Shown: positions 1-7,248 of the stretch, piece by piece | Layout: every line of letters begins with the position of its first letter | Position numbering within the stretch: position 1 is the first letter of the stretch | DNA from: Nitrospinota bacterium | Lineage (GTDB): Bacteria > Nitrospinota > Nitrospinia > UBA9942 > JAHJSF01 | Assembly: GCA_018830405.1 (NCBI GenBank) | Contig: JAHJSF010000157.1 | Span: forward strand, 1 to 13,711 | Length of the DNA: 13,711 bases | Reading direction: 5' to 3' | Notes under the pieces: model-generated | What the model was told of the DNA's origin: nothing | What the model saw: the letters and a program-made list of their open reading frames with translations, nothing else | Databases searched by the model: none | Program-made: the position numbers and the translations under genes

Positions 1-34
1 TCCCCTAACCCCTCTTTGCTAAAGAGGGAAGATT
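1..34. repeat. Partial palindromic repeat after queE
   Basis: A perfect 8-bp inverted repeat (CCCTCTTT at 10-17, AAAGAGGG at 21-28, 3-nt loop) begins 6 bases beyond the queE stop. It resembles the CCCCCTT/AAGGGGG hairpins found in other gaps of this window, and a C-rich left flank (CCCCTAACCCC) runs to the window edge, so the element is probably cut off. It has no U-run on the queE strand, so I do not call it an intrinsic terminator. Confidence 0.55.
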
Positions 35-691
35 TTATACGCCCCTAGTCTCAGAACTCCAAATGATTTTATGCAGCTGCAGATTCAACCTAACATCCAG
101 CCCATCTTCCATCATCCACTCAACCAAAGAACTCGGCTCTAATACCTTATATATAGGAGAGAAGAGAATCGGACATCTGCCGATAAGTTTATATTTGTCT
201 ATAACCTCCAGCGACCAGTCGTAGTCTCTCCGATACCCCAGAACAAATTTTATCTCGTCGTCGGCCGTTACATGTTTCAGATTATCCCAACAAACTCTAT
301 CCGATACCCCGCTACTCGGTGTCTTTATATCAAGGATAATATGCAGTTCACCGGCCTTTCTTAAACGGCTCAGCGGCTCAATGGAAAGTGTCCCGTTAGT
401 CTCCACCAAAACCTTGTACCCTTCGGAAAGAAGCGCCTCTATAAGCAGGTCTGCCTCTCCCTGAGCCAGAGGCTCCCCACCGGTTATCTCAACCAAATTG
501 CAATTAAAAGATTTTATGCGGGAAAGGATGTCCTCAATCTCCATCTCATCCCCCTCCTCATAGGCATATCTGGTATCACAGTAGTTACACCTTACATTAC
601 AGCCGCTAAGTCTGATAAATGTACAGGGGAGACCGGCATGGGTCGATTCCCCCTGAATAGACTTAAATATCTCGTTGACCTTAATCGGCAT
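35..691 (-). CDS. queE: 7-carboxy-7-deazaguanine synthase QueE
   Basis: Radical SAM enzyme that converts 6-carboxy-tetrahydropterin to 7-carboxy-7-deazaguanine on the way to queuosine-type tRNA modification. At 218 aa it has normal length. Visible marks are the N-terminal IQGES (12-16), the iron-sulfur motif CNVRCNYC with C31, C35 and C38 (the CxxxCxxC spacing of QueE), TGGEPL at 70-75 (SAM binding) and the C-terminal LQLHKIIW typical of the family. The ATG lies inside the end of the preceding radical SAM gene (11-bp overlap), with a GGGAG ribosome site about 10 nt upstream, which suggests translational coupling. No other queuosine genes (queC, queD, queF) are visible here. The overlap of two radical SAM genes does not by itself link their functions. 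Confidence 0.95.
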   Translation of the reverse strand: MPIKVNEIFKSIQGESTHAGLPCTFIRLSGCNVRCNYCDTRYAYEEGDEMEIEDILSRIKSFNCNLVEITGGEPLAQGEADLLIEALLSEGYKVLVETNGTLSIEPLSRLRKAGELHIILDIKTPSSGVSDRVCWDNLKHVTADDEIKFVLGYRRDYDWSLEVIDKYKLIGRCPILFSPIYKVLEPSSLVEWMMEDGLDVRLNLQLHKIIWSSETRGV

Positions 692-1745
692 TCAACAGAT
701 ACTCCCTGTTATAGATAATTTCTTTTCCGTCACCGGCCTCATAGACTATAGAATCCGCCTCGAGGGTTTCGTCCCCGCTGATTGTAAAACCAAGGTTGAA
801 GCGTTTGGCCAGTCTGCTCCGATTCTCCCCCTTATTTCCGATATAGGCGGAGAGTTCCCTTTGGGGCACCCTTACCCTAACCTCTCTCTCAATATCACCC
901 CTATCGGCAACTATGGCTTCAAGGGCCGTATAGTTCAGGTATGACTCAACCAGTTCTCCAAAGGCGGGGTGATAGGGGCCGGCGGCTATATTCCCATCTT
1001 CTTCAAGGGTAGGGGCAGACTGAAGTCCCACCCTAATCACCTCGATACCCATTTTCCTGAAACGCCTGACCGATTCGGCGCTCCACCTGACCCCCTCATC
1101 CAATGATAGAGGGATATATTGGCCGCTAATATATAGGTCGTGAAGCTTGGTATCCTTGATAACAACGGTCGGATATATTCGGACAAATTGGGGGGCCAGG
1201 CCGATAACCTCTTCGGCCGTGGTCATACTCTTTTCGAAGGTATCCCCCGGAAGACCTGGCATAAGCTGTATCCCAACCGTGAATCGATATTTTTTAAGTA
1301 GCCTAACGGCCTCAATAACGGTCTCTTTTGAATATTCCCTCCCTGACTTGCGGAGCACCTCATCATCCATCGATTGAACCCCCAGCTCGATAGTCTTGAC
1401 CCCATACTTTTGAAGTAAAAGAAGGTTCTCCTCACTCAGGCAATCGGGACGGGTGGACACCCTTATACTTGAAACTGTGCCCGAATCAATAAAAGGGGAG
1501 GCAGCCTTAAGCATGCGCCCCTGCTCTTCAATCGGCAGAGAGGTAAAGGTTCCTCCATAAAAGGCAACCTCAACTGGCCGATTCTCATCGCTACGATAAC
1601 CGAGCCATTTGGTGATCTCTTCGGCAATCTCTTCGGAGGTTAGATAGCTATTCTCCTTCCCTGTATTCTTAGACTGGTCGCAGAAGATACAGCGGTAGGG
1701 ACAACCTAAGTTGGGAATAAAAATGGGAATGATAAATGGTTTCAT
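681..1745 (-). CDS. Elp3-like radical SAM protein
   Basis: A 354-aa radical SAM protein of the group often annotated 'elongator protein 3-like' in bacteria, found beside rnc in many genomes. The cluster motif is GCPYRCIFC near the N terminus (C15, C19, C22 from the chosen start; CxxxCxxC), followed by FYGGTF, the STRPD segment and GVQSMDDEVL, which match the Elp3/YhcC type of TIM barrel. The C-terminal third would be the Elp3-type radical SAM C domain. The acetyltransferase domain of true Elp3 is absent, so tRNA wobble-uridine modification is not assured and the substrate is unknown. I start at the ATG at 1743-1745, giving MKPFIIPIFIPN as in relatives, rather than the GTG three codons upstream; neither has a clear ribosome site. 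It follows rnc after a repeat and overlaps queE by 11 bp. Confidence 0.82.
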   Translation of the reverse strand: MKPFIIPIFIPNLGCPYRCIFCDQSKNTGKENSYLTSEEIAEEITKWLGYRSDENRPVEVAFYGGTFTSLPIEEQGRMLKAASPFIDSGTVSSIRVSTRPDCLSEENLLLLQKYGVKTIELGVQSMDDEVLRKSGREYSKETVIEAVRLLKKYRFTVGIQLMPGLPGDTFEKSMTTAEEVIGLAPQFVRIYPTVVIKDTKLHDLYISGQYIPLSLDEGVRWSAESVRRFRKMGIEVIRVGLQSAPTLEEDGNIAAGPYHPAFGELVESYLNYTALEAIVADRGDIEREVRVRVPQRELSAYIGNKGENRSRLAKRFNLGFTISGDETLEADSIVYEAGDGKEIIYNREYLLNAD

Positions 1746-1770
1746 AATAAGCACACTATATTAGTACAAA

Positions 1771-1846
1771 TGTCATTTCGAGGAGTTTTGCGACGAGAAA
1801 TCTCGTGACAGGCAAAAAGAGATTCCTCGCTTTGCTCGGAATGACA
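1771..1846. repeat. TGTCATTTCG palindromic repeat
   Basis: A 76-bp imperfect palindrome fills the gap between rnc and the Elp3-like gene. The ends TGTCATTTCG (1771-1780) and CGGAATGACA (1837-1846) pair with one G-T mismatch, and GAGAAATCTC near 1795-1804 pairs loosely with GAGATTCCTC near 1819-1828. This is the type of dispersed 'CGAGGAGTTTTGCGACGAGAAATCTC' repeat I recognise from many bacterial genomes. It separates two genes that otherwise look co-transcribed. Confidence 0.75.
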
Positions 1847-1860
1847 GAGATGAGAAGGTA

Positions 1861-2583
1861 TCAAAACGAAAACCCTCCGGCATCAATCTCATCAAGCAAC
1901 GCCTTAGCCGCTACCCTCTCCGCATCCTTTTTGCTCTTACCTTGCCCTCTGGCATACCCCTTATCCCCAATCATAATCTCTACCTCGAAAACCTTGTCAT
2001 GGTCGGGGCCTGATTCTTCAACTAAACGGTAGGTGGGGTTTTGGTGTATCCTCCCTTGGACAACCGTTTGGAGTCTCCCCTTATAATCCCCCGAAAACCG
2101 CCCCCCATCCTTCTCCAAATCTATCCTCTCCTTAAGGATATTAATAATTATCCGGTATGTATCCTGGTAGGAGGAATCGAGGTAGATTGCGGCCATAATG
2201 GCCTCCATCGCGTCCTCAAGTATACTGTTTTTATCGGCCCCGCCGGAGCTTTGTTCCCCACGCCCCAGTAGAATATATTTCCCTATATTGAGCTCACGGG
2301 CCAAGGATGAAAGGGGAATCTCCCCCACAATATTGGAGCGGATAATGGTCAGTACCCCTTCGTCACTATCCGGGTAGGTCTTAAAGATATAATCGCTGAC
2401 AATGAGGGATAGAATGGCATCGCCCAGAAACTCCATCCGTTCATTATCCTCAAACCCTTCGGTACCATTCTCGTTTCTGAGAGATTTATGGGTCAGGGCT
2501 TGGTTTAGAAGGGTTATATCTTTAAAGGTGTAGTGGAGACTCCCCTCAAGCTCACTTAAAATTATTCGTCTTGCCTCGTTCAT
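1861..2583 (-). CDS. rnc: Ribonuclease III
   Basis: Double-strand-specific endoribonuclease that processes rRNA precursors and structured mRNAs in the cytoplasm. The 240-aa length is typical. The catalytic domain carries the signature NERMEFLGDAIL at 47-58, with metal-binding E48, E51 and D55, and a second acidic pair D124 and E127 in LEDAMEAI. A double-stranded RNA-binding domain follows from about residue 163 and ends in the GKSKKDAERVAA helix. The usual DYKTRLQ entry to that domain reads DYKGRLQ here. The gene follows fabF after 57 bp. Its start has only a weak AGG close to the ATG, and that AGG lies in a small hairpin. Linkage of rnc to the fab cluster is common in bacteria. Confidence 0.97.
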   Translation of the reverse strand: MNEARRIILSELEGSLHYTFKDITLLNQALTHKSLRNENGTEGFEDNERMEFLGDAILSLIVSDYIFKTYPDSDEGVLTIIRSNIVGEIPLSSLARELNIGKYILLGRGEQSSGGADKNSILEDAMEAIMAAIYLDSSYQDTYRIIINILKERIDLEKDGGRFSGDYKGRLQTVVQGRIHQNPTYRLVEESGPDHDKVFEVEIMIGDKGYARGQGKSKKDAERVAAKALLDEIDAGGFSF

Positions 2584-2585
2584 AA

Positions 2586-2628
2586 CCTAAAGATTAGGAG
2601 GGAAAATATTGGGGGGCAAAATGCCCCC
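2586..2628 (-). other. Two hairpins in the rnc leader
   Basis: The 57-bp fabF-rnc gap contains a perfect 7-bp GC-rich hairpin (GGGGGCA 2612-2618, TGCCCCC 2622-2628, loop 3) and, next to the rnc start, a 5-bp hairpin (CCTAA 2586-2590, TTAGG 2594-2598). In the transcript the second hairpin ties up the only AGG near the rnc ATG. The first is followed by AATATTTT rather than a clean U-run, so it is at best a weak terminator; it could also be an RNA-processing site. Function is inferred only from position. Confidence 0.5.
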
Positions 2629-2640
2629 AGAGATATACGG

Positions 2641-3879
2641 TTAGGCCTGATACTTCTTGAATAGAATAGAGGCATTTGTTCCTCCAAATCCGAAAGAATT
2701 GGAGAGAGAAACATCTATATTCATCTTGCGGGCCACATTCGGGACATAATCCAAATCACAATCAGGATCTGCCTCTTCCTGGTTGATTGTCGGCGGGGCA
2801 ATCCCGTCTCTTATAGCCAAGATAGAAAATACCGCCTCTACCCCTCCGGCCGCCCCGAGAAGATGTCCAATCATAGATTTGGTGGAACTTATTGCAACCT
2901 TACGGGCATGCTCCCCAAAGGTGGCTTTTATGGCATTCGTCTCCACCATATCGGCAAATGTGGAGGTAGCATGGGCGTTGATATAATCAACCTCCTCAGG
3001 CCTGATACTCCCATGTTCAAGGGCCATCCTCATACACCTGGCCGCCCCCTCCCCATCGGTAGGAGGAGCGGTAATATGATAGGCATCGGCACTGGCCCCG
3101 TATCCGGCCACCTCGGCCAATATGTTGGCTCCCCTGTTAAGGGCTGTTTCGAGCGACTCAAGAATCACTATCCCGGCCCCCTCCCCCATAACAAAACCGT
3201 CCCTATTCTTATCAAAAGGCCGACTCGCCTTTTCCGGCTCGTCATTTCTGGTAGATAGTGTTTTAGCGGCTGCAAAACCGCCTATAGCCAATGGGGTAAT
3301 AACCGATTCGGTCCCTCCGGCTATCATCGCATCGGCATCACCTCTGGCGATAACCTCATAGGCATCGCCAATCGAATGGGTTCCGGTAGCGCAGGCGCTG
3401 ACAATACAAGAGTTAATCCCCTTAGCCCCGAACCGTATAGAAATATTTCCAGCAGCCATATTGCTTATGACCATTGGGATAAAGAATGGGGAAATTTTCC
3501 TAACCCCTTTTTCTTTGTAGATATCGTAGTATCTCTCGATAGCCGGGAGTCCCCCTATTCCGGCCCCGACCATAACACCAACCCTGTCGGCATTGGTATG
3601 ATCTATCTTTAGGCCGGAGGCATCCATAGCCATTGTGGCCGCAGCCAGGGCGTACTGAATGAAGATATCGACCTTCTTGACCTCCTTCGCCTCCATATAG
3701 TCAGTGGGGTCAAAACCCTTAACCTCTCCGGCAATGCGGACAGGCATGTCGGGATCATTAAAACGGGTAATAGGGCCTATGCCCGATTTCCCCGCCAATA
3801 TCCCCGACCAGGTCTCTTCAACCCCTATACCGAGAGGGGTCAGCAGACCGACCCCTGTTACTACGACTCGTCTCTTCAT
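2641..3879 (-). CDS. fabF: 3-oxoacyl-ACP synthase II FabF
   Basis: Condensing enzyme (KAS II) that extends acyl-ACP with malonyl-ACP in type II fatty acid synthesis. At 412 aa it is full length. The active-site triad is visible: nucleophile C163 in [10 protein letters not shown]303 in NAHATST and H339 in [15 protein letters not shown], with K334 in the TKS motif. The C terminus [13 protein letters not shown] forms the usual glycine-rich end. The ATG is only 2 bp after the acpP stop, so it is translated from the same message as its substrate carrier. Nothing suggests a polyketide enzyme: there is no extra domain and the neighbours are all primary metabolism. Confidence 0.98.
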   Translation of the reverse strand: MKRRVVVTGVGLLTPLGIGVEETWSGILAGKSGIGPITRFNDPDMPVRIAGEVKGFDPTDYMEAKEVKKVDIFIQYALAAATMAMDASGLKIDHTNADRVGVMVGAGIGGLPAIERYYDIYKEKGVRKISPFFIPMVISNMAAGNISIRFGAKGINSCIVSACATGTHSIGDAYEVIARGDADAMIAGGTESVITPLAIGGFAAAKTLSTRNDEPEKASRPFDKNRDGFVMGEGAGIVILESLETALNRGANILAEVAGYGASADAYHITAPPTDGEGAARCMRMALEHGSIRPEEVDYINAHATSTFADMVETNAIKATFGEHARKVAISSTKSMIGHLLGAAGGVEAVFSILAIRDGIAPPTINQEEADPDCDLDYVPNVARKMNIDVSLSNSFGFGGTNASILFKKYQA

Positions 3880-3881
3880 AA

Positions 3882-4112
3882 TTACGTATTGGCTTGAATA
3901 TAATCCACGGCGTGTTTAACGGTGGTTATCTTCTCGGCCTGCTCATCAGGTATCTCGATGTCAAAGCTCTCCTCAAAGGCCATGACCAATTCAACCGTGT
4001 CGAGTGAATCAGCGCCAAGGTCATCAACAAATGAGGCCTCCATGGTTACCTTAGACTCTTCAACTCCGAGCTGCTCAACGATAATCTCTTTTACCTTGTC
4101 AAATACCTGCAT
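3882..4112 (-). CDS. acpP: Acyl carrier protein
   Basis: A 76-aa acidic carrier protein that holds growing acyl chains on a 4'-phosphopantetheine arm. The attachment serine is S36 in the [10 protein letters not shown] motif, followed by the recognition helix [12 protein letters not shown] start at the ATG at 4110-4112 rather than 15 codons upstream: it gives the standard ACP N terminus ([15 protein letters not shown]) and has a perfect AGGAGG upstream. It sits between fabG and fabF, with a 2-bp gap to fabF and a repeat-bearing 284-bp gap after fabG. That long gap leaves room for a separate promoter to supply the high ACP levels cells need, but I see no clear one. Confidence 0.98.
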   Translation of the reverse strand: MQVFDKVKEIIVEQLGVEESKVTMEASFVDDLGADSLDTVELVMAFEESFDIEIPDEQAEKITTVKHAVDYIQANT

Positions 4113-4122
4113 AATTACCCAT

Positions 4123-4128
4123 CCTCCT
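4123..4128 (-). promoter_or_regulatory. Ribosome binding site that fixes the acpP start
   Basis: A perfect AGGAGG (minus strand) ends 10 nt before the acpP ATG at 4112. It excludes the longer reading frame that begins upstream at 4157. A spacing of 10 nt is slightly long but the match is complete, fitting strong translation of acyl carrier protein. Confidence 0.8.
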
Positions 4129-4211
4129 ATTAGTGTGACGTTAATATTAAACAACAAACTCTAAACAAAACTCTCTACAAAACCCGCCAGAAGCGAGATT
4201 AATGTGGAGTT

Positions 4212-4383
4212 GCATTCAAAATGATAACAAGGCGGCAAGGAGAAAGCGACTCACAACCCCCTTATTCCCCCTTTTCTAAGGGGGAATTATGGGGGGAATT
4301 GCAGTAGAGTCCTCCTTGGAAAAGGGGCATCCAACGATTCCCCCTTAACAAAGGGGGATAGGGGGTTGTTAGCGTTTGAATGC
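4212..4383. repeat. Composite palindromic element between fabG and acpP
   Basis: About 172 bp bounded by the inverted repeat GCATTCAAA (4212-4220) / TTTGAATGC (4375-4383). A second inverted pair lies inside: ACAACCCCC (4253-4261) / GGGGGTTGT (4361-4369). Between them are two family-A core hairpins: ATTCCCCCTT/AAGGGGGAAT at 4264-4287 (perfect 10 bp, 4-nt loop) and CCCCCTT/AAGGGGG at 4340-4357 (loop AACA). It looks like two repeat units placed side by side. There is no open reading frame of note. The element occupies most of the fabG-acpP gap. Confidence 0.75.
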
Positions 4384-4396
4384 CACTTCGCATAAA

Positions 4397-5134
4397 CTAC
4401 ATATACATACCTCCGTTAACATTAATAACCTGTCCCGTAATATACGACGCGCCGTCAGAAACAAGAAAGAGGACCGCCTGAGCCACATCCTCTACCTGTC
4501 CCAATTTCTTCATCGGGATAACGGCAGTCAGGGCATTACGCTCATTATCGGGGAGGGCCCTGGTCATATCAGTCTCAATAAAACCGGGAGCCACCGCATT
4601 CACGGTAACCCCCCTGGAGGCGACCTCTCTGGCGACAGACTTAGTTAAGCCTATAACACCCGCCTTTGAGGCGGAATAGTTGACCTGCCCCACATTCCCC
4701 ATAACTCCGACTATAGAAGAGATGTTAACTATCCTTCCACTCTTTTGTTTTATCATATATTTTACTACCGCCTTTGTAAAGTTGAAGACTCCGGTCAGGT
4801 TTACCCCTATAACGGCATCCCAGGCCTCTTTCTTCATCCTCAGCAGCAGGGAATCTCTGGTAATACCGGCATTATTGATAAGGATATCCACTTTCCCGAA
4901 TCTTTCAATACATTTTTCCACTACCATATCGGCGTCATCGGGGTTGGCGACATTGCCGGTGATTGATATGGCGTTTACCCCTAACTTCTCCATCTCCTTA
5001 ACGGTATCACTCCCGTCTGATATATCTGTAACAACGATATCTATTCCATTTTTAGCCAAAAGAAGGGCAATCTCTCTCCCTATCCCTTGGGCAGCCCCGG
5101 TAACAATCGCACTCTTCCTCACTTCATTGCTCAT
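4397..5134 (-). CDS. fabG: 3-oxoacyl-ACP reductase FabG
   Basis: Short-chain dehydrogenase that reduces 3-oxoacyl-ACP to 3-hydroxyacyl-ACP. The 245-aa protein has the nucleotide-binding TGAAQGIG at 12-19, NNAG at 87-90, and the catalytic tetrad N112, S140, Y153 and K157 (YSASK). The C terminus INVNGGMYM is typical of FabG. The cofactor loop is unusual: the position of the phosphate-binding Arg of NADPH enzymes is Gln16, and the end of the second strand carries Asp37 (VVTDIS), a pattern usually linked to NADH. Its ATG overlaps the fabD stop (ATGA) and an AAGGAG lies about 7 nt upstream. Position in the fab operon makes true FabG far more likely than another dehydrogenase. Confidence 0.96.
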   Translation of the reverse strand: MSNEVRKSAIVTGAAQGIGREIALLLAKNGIDIVVTDISDGSDTVKEMEKLGVNAISITGNVANPDDADMVVEKCIERFGKVDILINNAGITRDSLLLRMKKEAWDAVIGVNLTGVFNFTKAVVKYMIKQKSGRIVNISSIVGVMGNVGQVNYSASKAGVIGLTKSVAREVASRGVTVNAVAPGFIETDMTRALPDNERNALTAVIPMKKLGQVEDVAQAVLFLVSDGASYITGQVINVNGGMYM

Positions 5135-6060
5135 AGCAGCTCCTTCAACGTTTTTTCCAAACTATCCTTATCGGCCACATTAAGGGTCTTGGCCTCTTTA
5201 TCTATCCTCTTGACCAGTCCGCAGAGGATCTTCCCCGGACCAACCTCAATAAACGTATCGACACCTTCCGACAAAAGATATTGAATAGACTCGACCCACC
5301 TGACGGGGGAACAAACCTGCCTCTTAAGAGACTCTCTCGCCTCACCACCGCTTGAGCAAGCCACCGCATCAACATTGGTAATTATCGGCCTAATCGGGTC
5401 TTTAAAATCAAGCCTGTCCAACTCCCCAGCTAGTCTGATCTCCGCCTCTTTTATAAGAGGTGTATGGAACGGTGCACTTACGGGAAGCATAATCGCCCTC
5501 TTAGCCCCCTCCTCCGTAGCCAGTTTACAAACCTCCTCAACAGCGGCCTTGTCCCCCGAGATAACAGTCTGAATAGGGCTGTTGTAGTTGGCCGGTCTGA
5601 CAAAACCGGGAAGATCGTCAGATTTGCAGATGGCCAGTATCTCCTCCCCTGACAGGCCAATGATGGCCGCCATGGCGCCGGAACCAACAGGGGCCGCCTC
5701 CTGCATAAACTGTCCTCTTTTGCGGACAACGGCAATCGCCTCCTCAAAGGTTATCGCTCCGGCCGACATCAGGGCCGAATATTCACCCAGGCTATGACCG
5801 GCCAGATAATCAGCCTTTATCCCCGCCTCGCTCAAGAGTAGATTGGCGGCCGCGCTGACCAACAATATAGCCGGCTGTGTATTCTCGGTTAAATTTAATG
5901 ACTCAACGGGACCGTTCAGGCAAAGTCCCTTGATATCAAAACCCAATATATCGTTGGCCTTAAGGAATAGTTCTTTGGTTCTCGAATCGTCAACAAAGTC
6001 TGAACCCATCCCCACTTCCTGAGAACCTTGTCCCGGAAATATAAAGGCTATCTTACCCAT
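5131..6060 (-). CDS. fabD: Malonyl-CoA:ACP transacylase FabD
   Basis: Transfers malonyl from CoA to acyl carrier protein, supplying the extender for FabH and FabF. With the start chosen here it has 309 aa, the normal size. Motifs are FPGQGSQ at 8-14, nucleophile S90 in AGHSLGEYSAL, R115 in VVRKRG, H199 in SAPFHTP and EVGPGKIL near the C terminus. I use the ATG at 6058-6060, which gives MGKIAFIFPGQGSQ and follows a GAGGGGGG purine run. The in-frame ATG seven codons upstream lies inside a dispersed repeat (6077-6149) and would add an atypical MTRGGWG, so it is probably fortuitous. The stop overlaps the fabG start by 4 bp. Confidence 0.97.
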   Translation of the reverse strand: MGKIAFIFPGQGSQEVGMGSDFVDDSRTKELFLKANDILGFDIKGLCLNGPVESLNLTENTQPAILLVSAAANLLLSEAGIKADYLAGHSLGEYSALMSAGAITFEEAIAVVRKRGQFMQEAAPVGSGAMAAIIGLSGEEILAICKSDDLPGFVRPANYNSPIQTVISGDKAAVEEVCKLATEEGAKRAIMLPVSAPFHTPLIKEAEIRLAGELDRLDFKDPIRPIITNVDAVACSSGGEARESLKRQVCSPVRWVESIQYLLSEGVDTFIEVGPGKILCGLVKRIDKEAKTLNVADKDSLEKTLKELL

Positions 6061-6076
6061 CCCCCACCCCCCTCTC

Positions 6077-6149
6077 GTCATTCCGGCGAAGGCCGGAATC
6101 CAGTCCTTTAAGCTTTTTTCTCTGGATTCCGTGTCAAGCGCGGAATGAC
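6077..6149. repeat. GTCATTCCGGCGAAGG palindromic repeat
   Basis: A 73-bp palindrome with ends GTCATTCC (6077-6084) and GGAATGAC (6142-6149) and an inner pair GGAATCCAG / CTGGATTCC. The sequence GTCATTCCGGCGAAGGCCGG is a dispersed repeat I recognise from many bacterial genomes. It lies just upstream of fabD. Its left end supplies an extra in-frame ATG for fabD that I do not accept as the start. Its outer ends resemble those of the repeat at 1771-1846. Confidence 0.85.
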
Positions 6150-6166
6150 AAACATATTTTAAACCA

Positions 6167-6249
6167 TAGTGAAGGCATTAAGTGAATTGATATCAAATCC
6201 CCCTTCATCCCCCTTTTCTAAAGGGGGAATTTATTTAAGGCCTTCACTA
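6167..6249. repeat. 83-bp element with TAGTGAAGGC inverted ends
   Basis: Perfect 10-bp inverted ends, TAGTGAAGGC (6167-6176) and GCCTTCACTA (6240-6249), bracket a family-A core hairpin TCCCCCTTT/AAAGGGGGA at 6208-6228. Partial pairing continues inward (ATTAAGTGAATT against AATTTATTTAAG), so almost the whole element could fold on itself. It ends 6 bp beyond the fabH stop and separates fabH from fabD. The TA at both outer edges is suggestive of a small non-autonomous insertion, but no target duplication beyond TA is evident. Confidence 0.7.
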
Positions 6250-6255
6250 AATTAA

Positions 6256-7242
6256 TTACCAACTGACTAGGGCGGAACCCCAAGTCATACCTCCACCAAA
6301 GGCCACCAGAAGAAGGAGGTCATCCCTATTCAGTCTCCCCTCCTTAACCGCCTCATCAAGGGCAATTGGAATAGTTGCCGCCATCGTATTTCCATATTTT
6401 TCTATATTGACAAAAACCTTCTCGGGGGGCAAACCAATCCCCTCACCCACCGCCTTGATAATTCTCATATTGGCCTGGTGCGGAACTAATATATCGACGT
6501 CGGAGATAACCTTTCCGTTGGCCGCCAGGGCCTCACCGACAACCTCCACCATCTTCCTTATAGCTATCTTAAAGGTAGCGTTCCCCTGCATCTTGAGGAG
6601 ATTCTCTTTACTATCTATCGCCTCATGGCTAAGCCTGCCGGAACTCCCCCCACCCTTCAGATAGAGATGCCCACCATAGGTCCCGTCTGAATAGATATGG
6701 GTCGAAAGTATCCCCTTGTCACCGTTATCCTCGGCGGATAAAATTACAGCCCCGGCCCCGTCACCGAATAGGATACAGGAACTCCTGTCGGTCCAATCGA
6801 GAAATCTGGTCAGCAGGTCTGTCCCGACCACAAGTATCTTCTTATACATCCCTGTCTTTATATATTGATCGGCTACAGAAAGGGCATATATGAAACCGGA
6901 ACAGGCCGCCGATATATCAAAGCCGACCGCCTTAACCGCTCCTATTTCCTTCTGAATAATGCAGGCGGTCGATGGGAAAAGCATATCAGGCGTCCCCGTA
7001 GCCACAAGGATAAGGTCGAGTTCCTTGGCCTTTACACCGGCATCCTTCAGGGCACGGCGGGCGGCCTCAACCCCCATAGTCGAAGAGGTCTCATCATCAG
7101 CGGCAACCCTACGCTCCGACATACCGGTTCTGGTTCTTATCCATTCATCGGAGGTGTCGAGCATACTCTCCAAATCATGGTTGGAGAGTACCTTCTCAGG
7201 CAGGTATGACCCTGTCCCTATAATTCTTGATCTTAATCCCAT
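6256..7242 (-). CDS. fabH: 3-oxoacyl-ACP synthase III FabH
   Basis: Initiating condensing enzyme (KAS III) that joins an acyl-CoA primer, usually acetyl-CoA, to malonyl-ACP. The 328-aa protein has the complete triad: C114 in FDISAACSGF, H255 in VPHQAN and N285 in EKYGNTMAAT. The N-terminal GTGSYLPEKVLSN, DEWIRTRTGM and the C-terminal FGGGMTWGSALV are typical. It begins 6 bp after the plsX stop, with a GGAA run within the plsX end as the likely ribosome site. Whether it prefers straight or branched primers cannot be told from the sequence alone. A repeat, not a tight junction, separates it from fabD. Confidence 0.98.
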   Translation of the reverse strand: MGLRSRIIGTGSYLPEKVLSNHDLESMLDTSDEWIRTRTGMSERRVAADDETSSTMGVEAARRALKDAGVKAKELDLILVATGTPDMLFPSTACIIQKEIGAVKAVGFDISAACSGFIYALSVADQYIKTGMYKKILVVGTDLLTRFLDWTDRSSCILFGDGAGAVILSAEDNGDKGILSTHIYSDGTYGGHLYLKGGGSSGRLSHEAIDSKENLLKMQGNATFKIAIRKMVEVVGEALAANGKVISDVDILVPHQANMRIIKAVGEGIGLPPEKVFVNIEKYGNTMAATIPIALDEAVKEGRLNRDDLLLLVAFGGGMTWGSALVSW

Positions 7243-7248
7243 AAGCCG

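Noticed and set aside
4113-4157. Longer acpP frame with 15 extra N-terminal residues
   Set aside because: The perfect AGGAGG lies inside it and the shorter form matches the universal ACP length.
6061-6081. Upstream in-frame ATG extending fabD by seven codons
   Set aside because: It falls in a dispersed repeat and gives an atypical N terminus; the ATG at 6060 has a purine-rich ribosome site and the family start.
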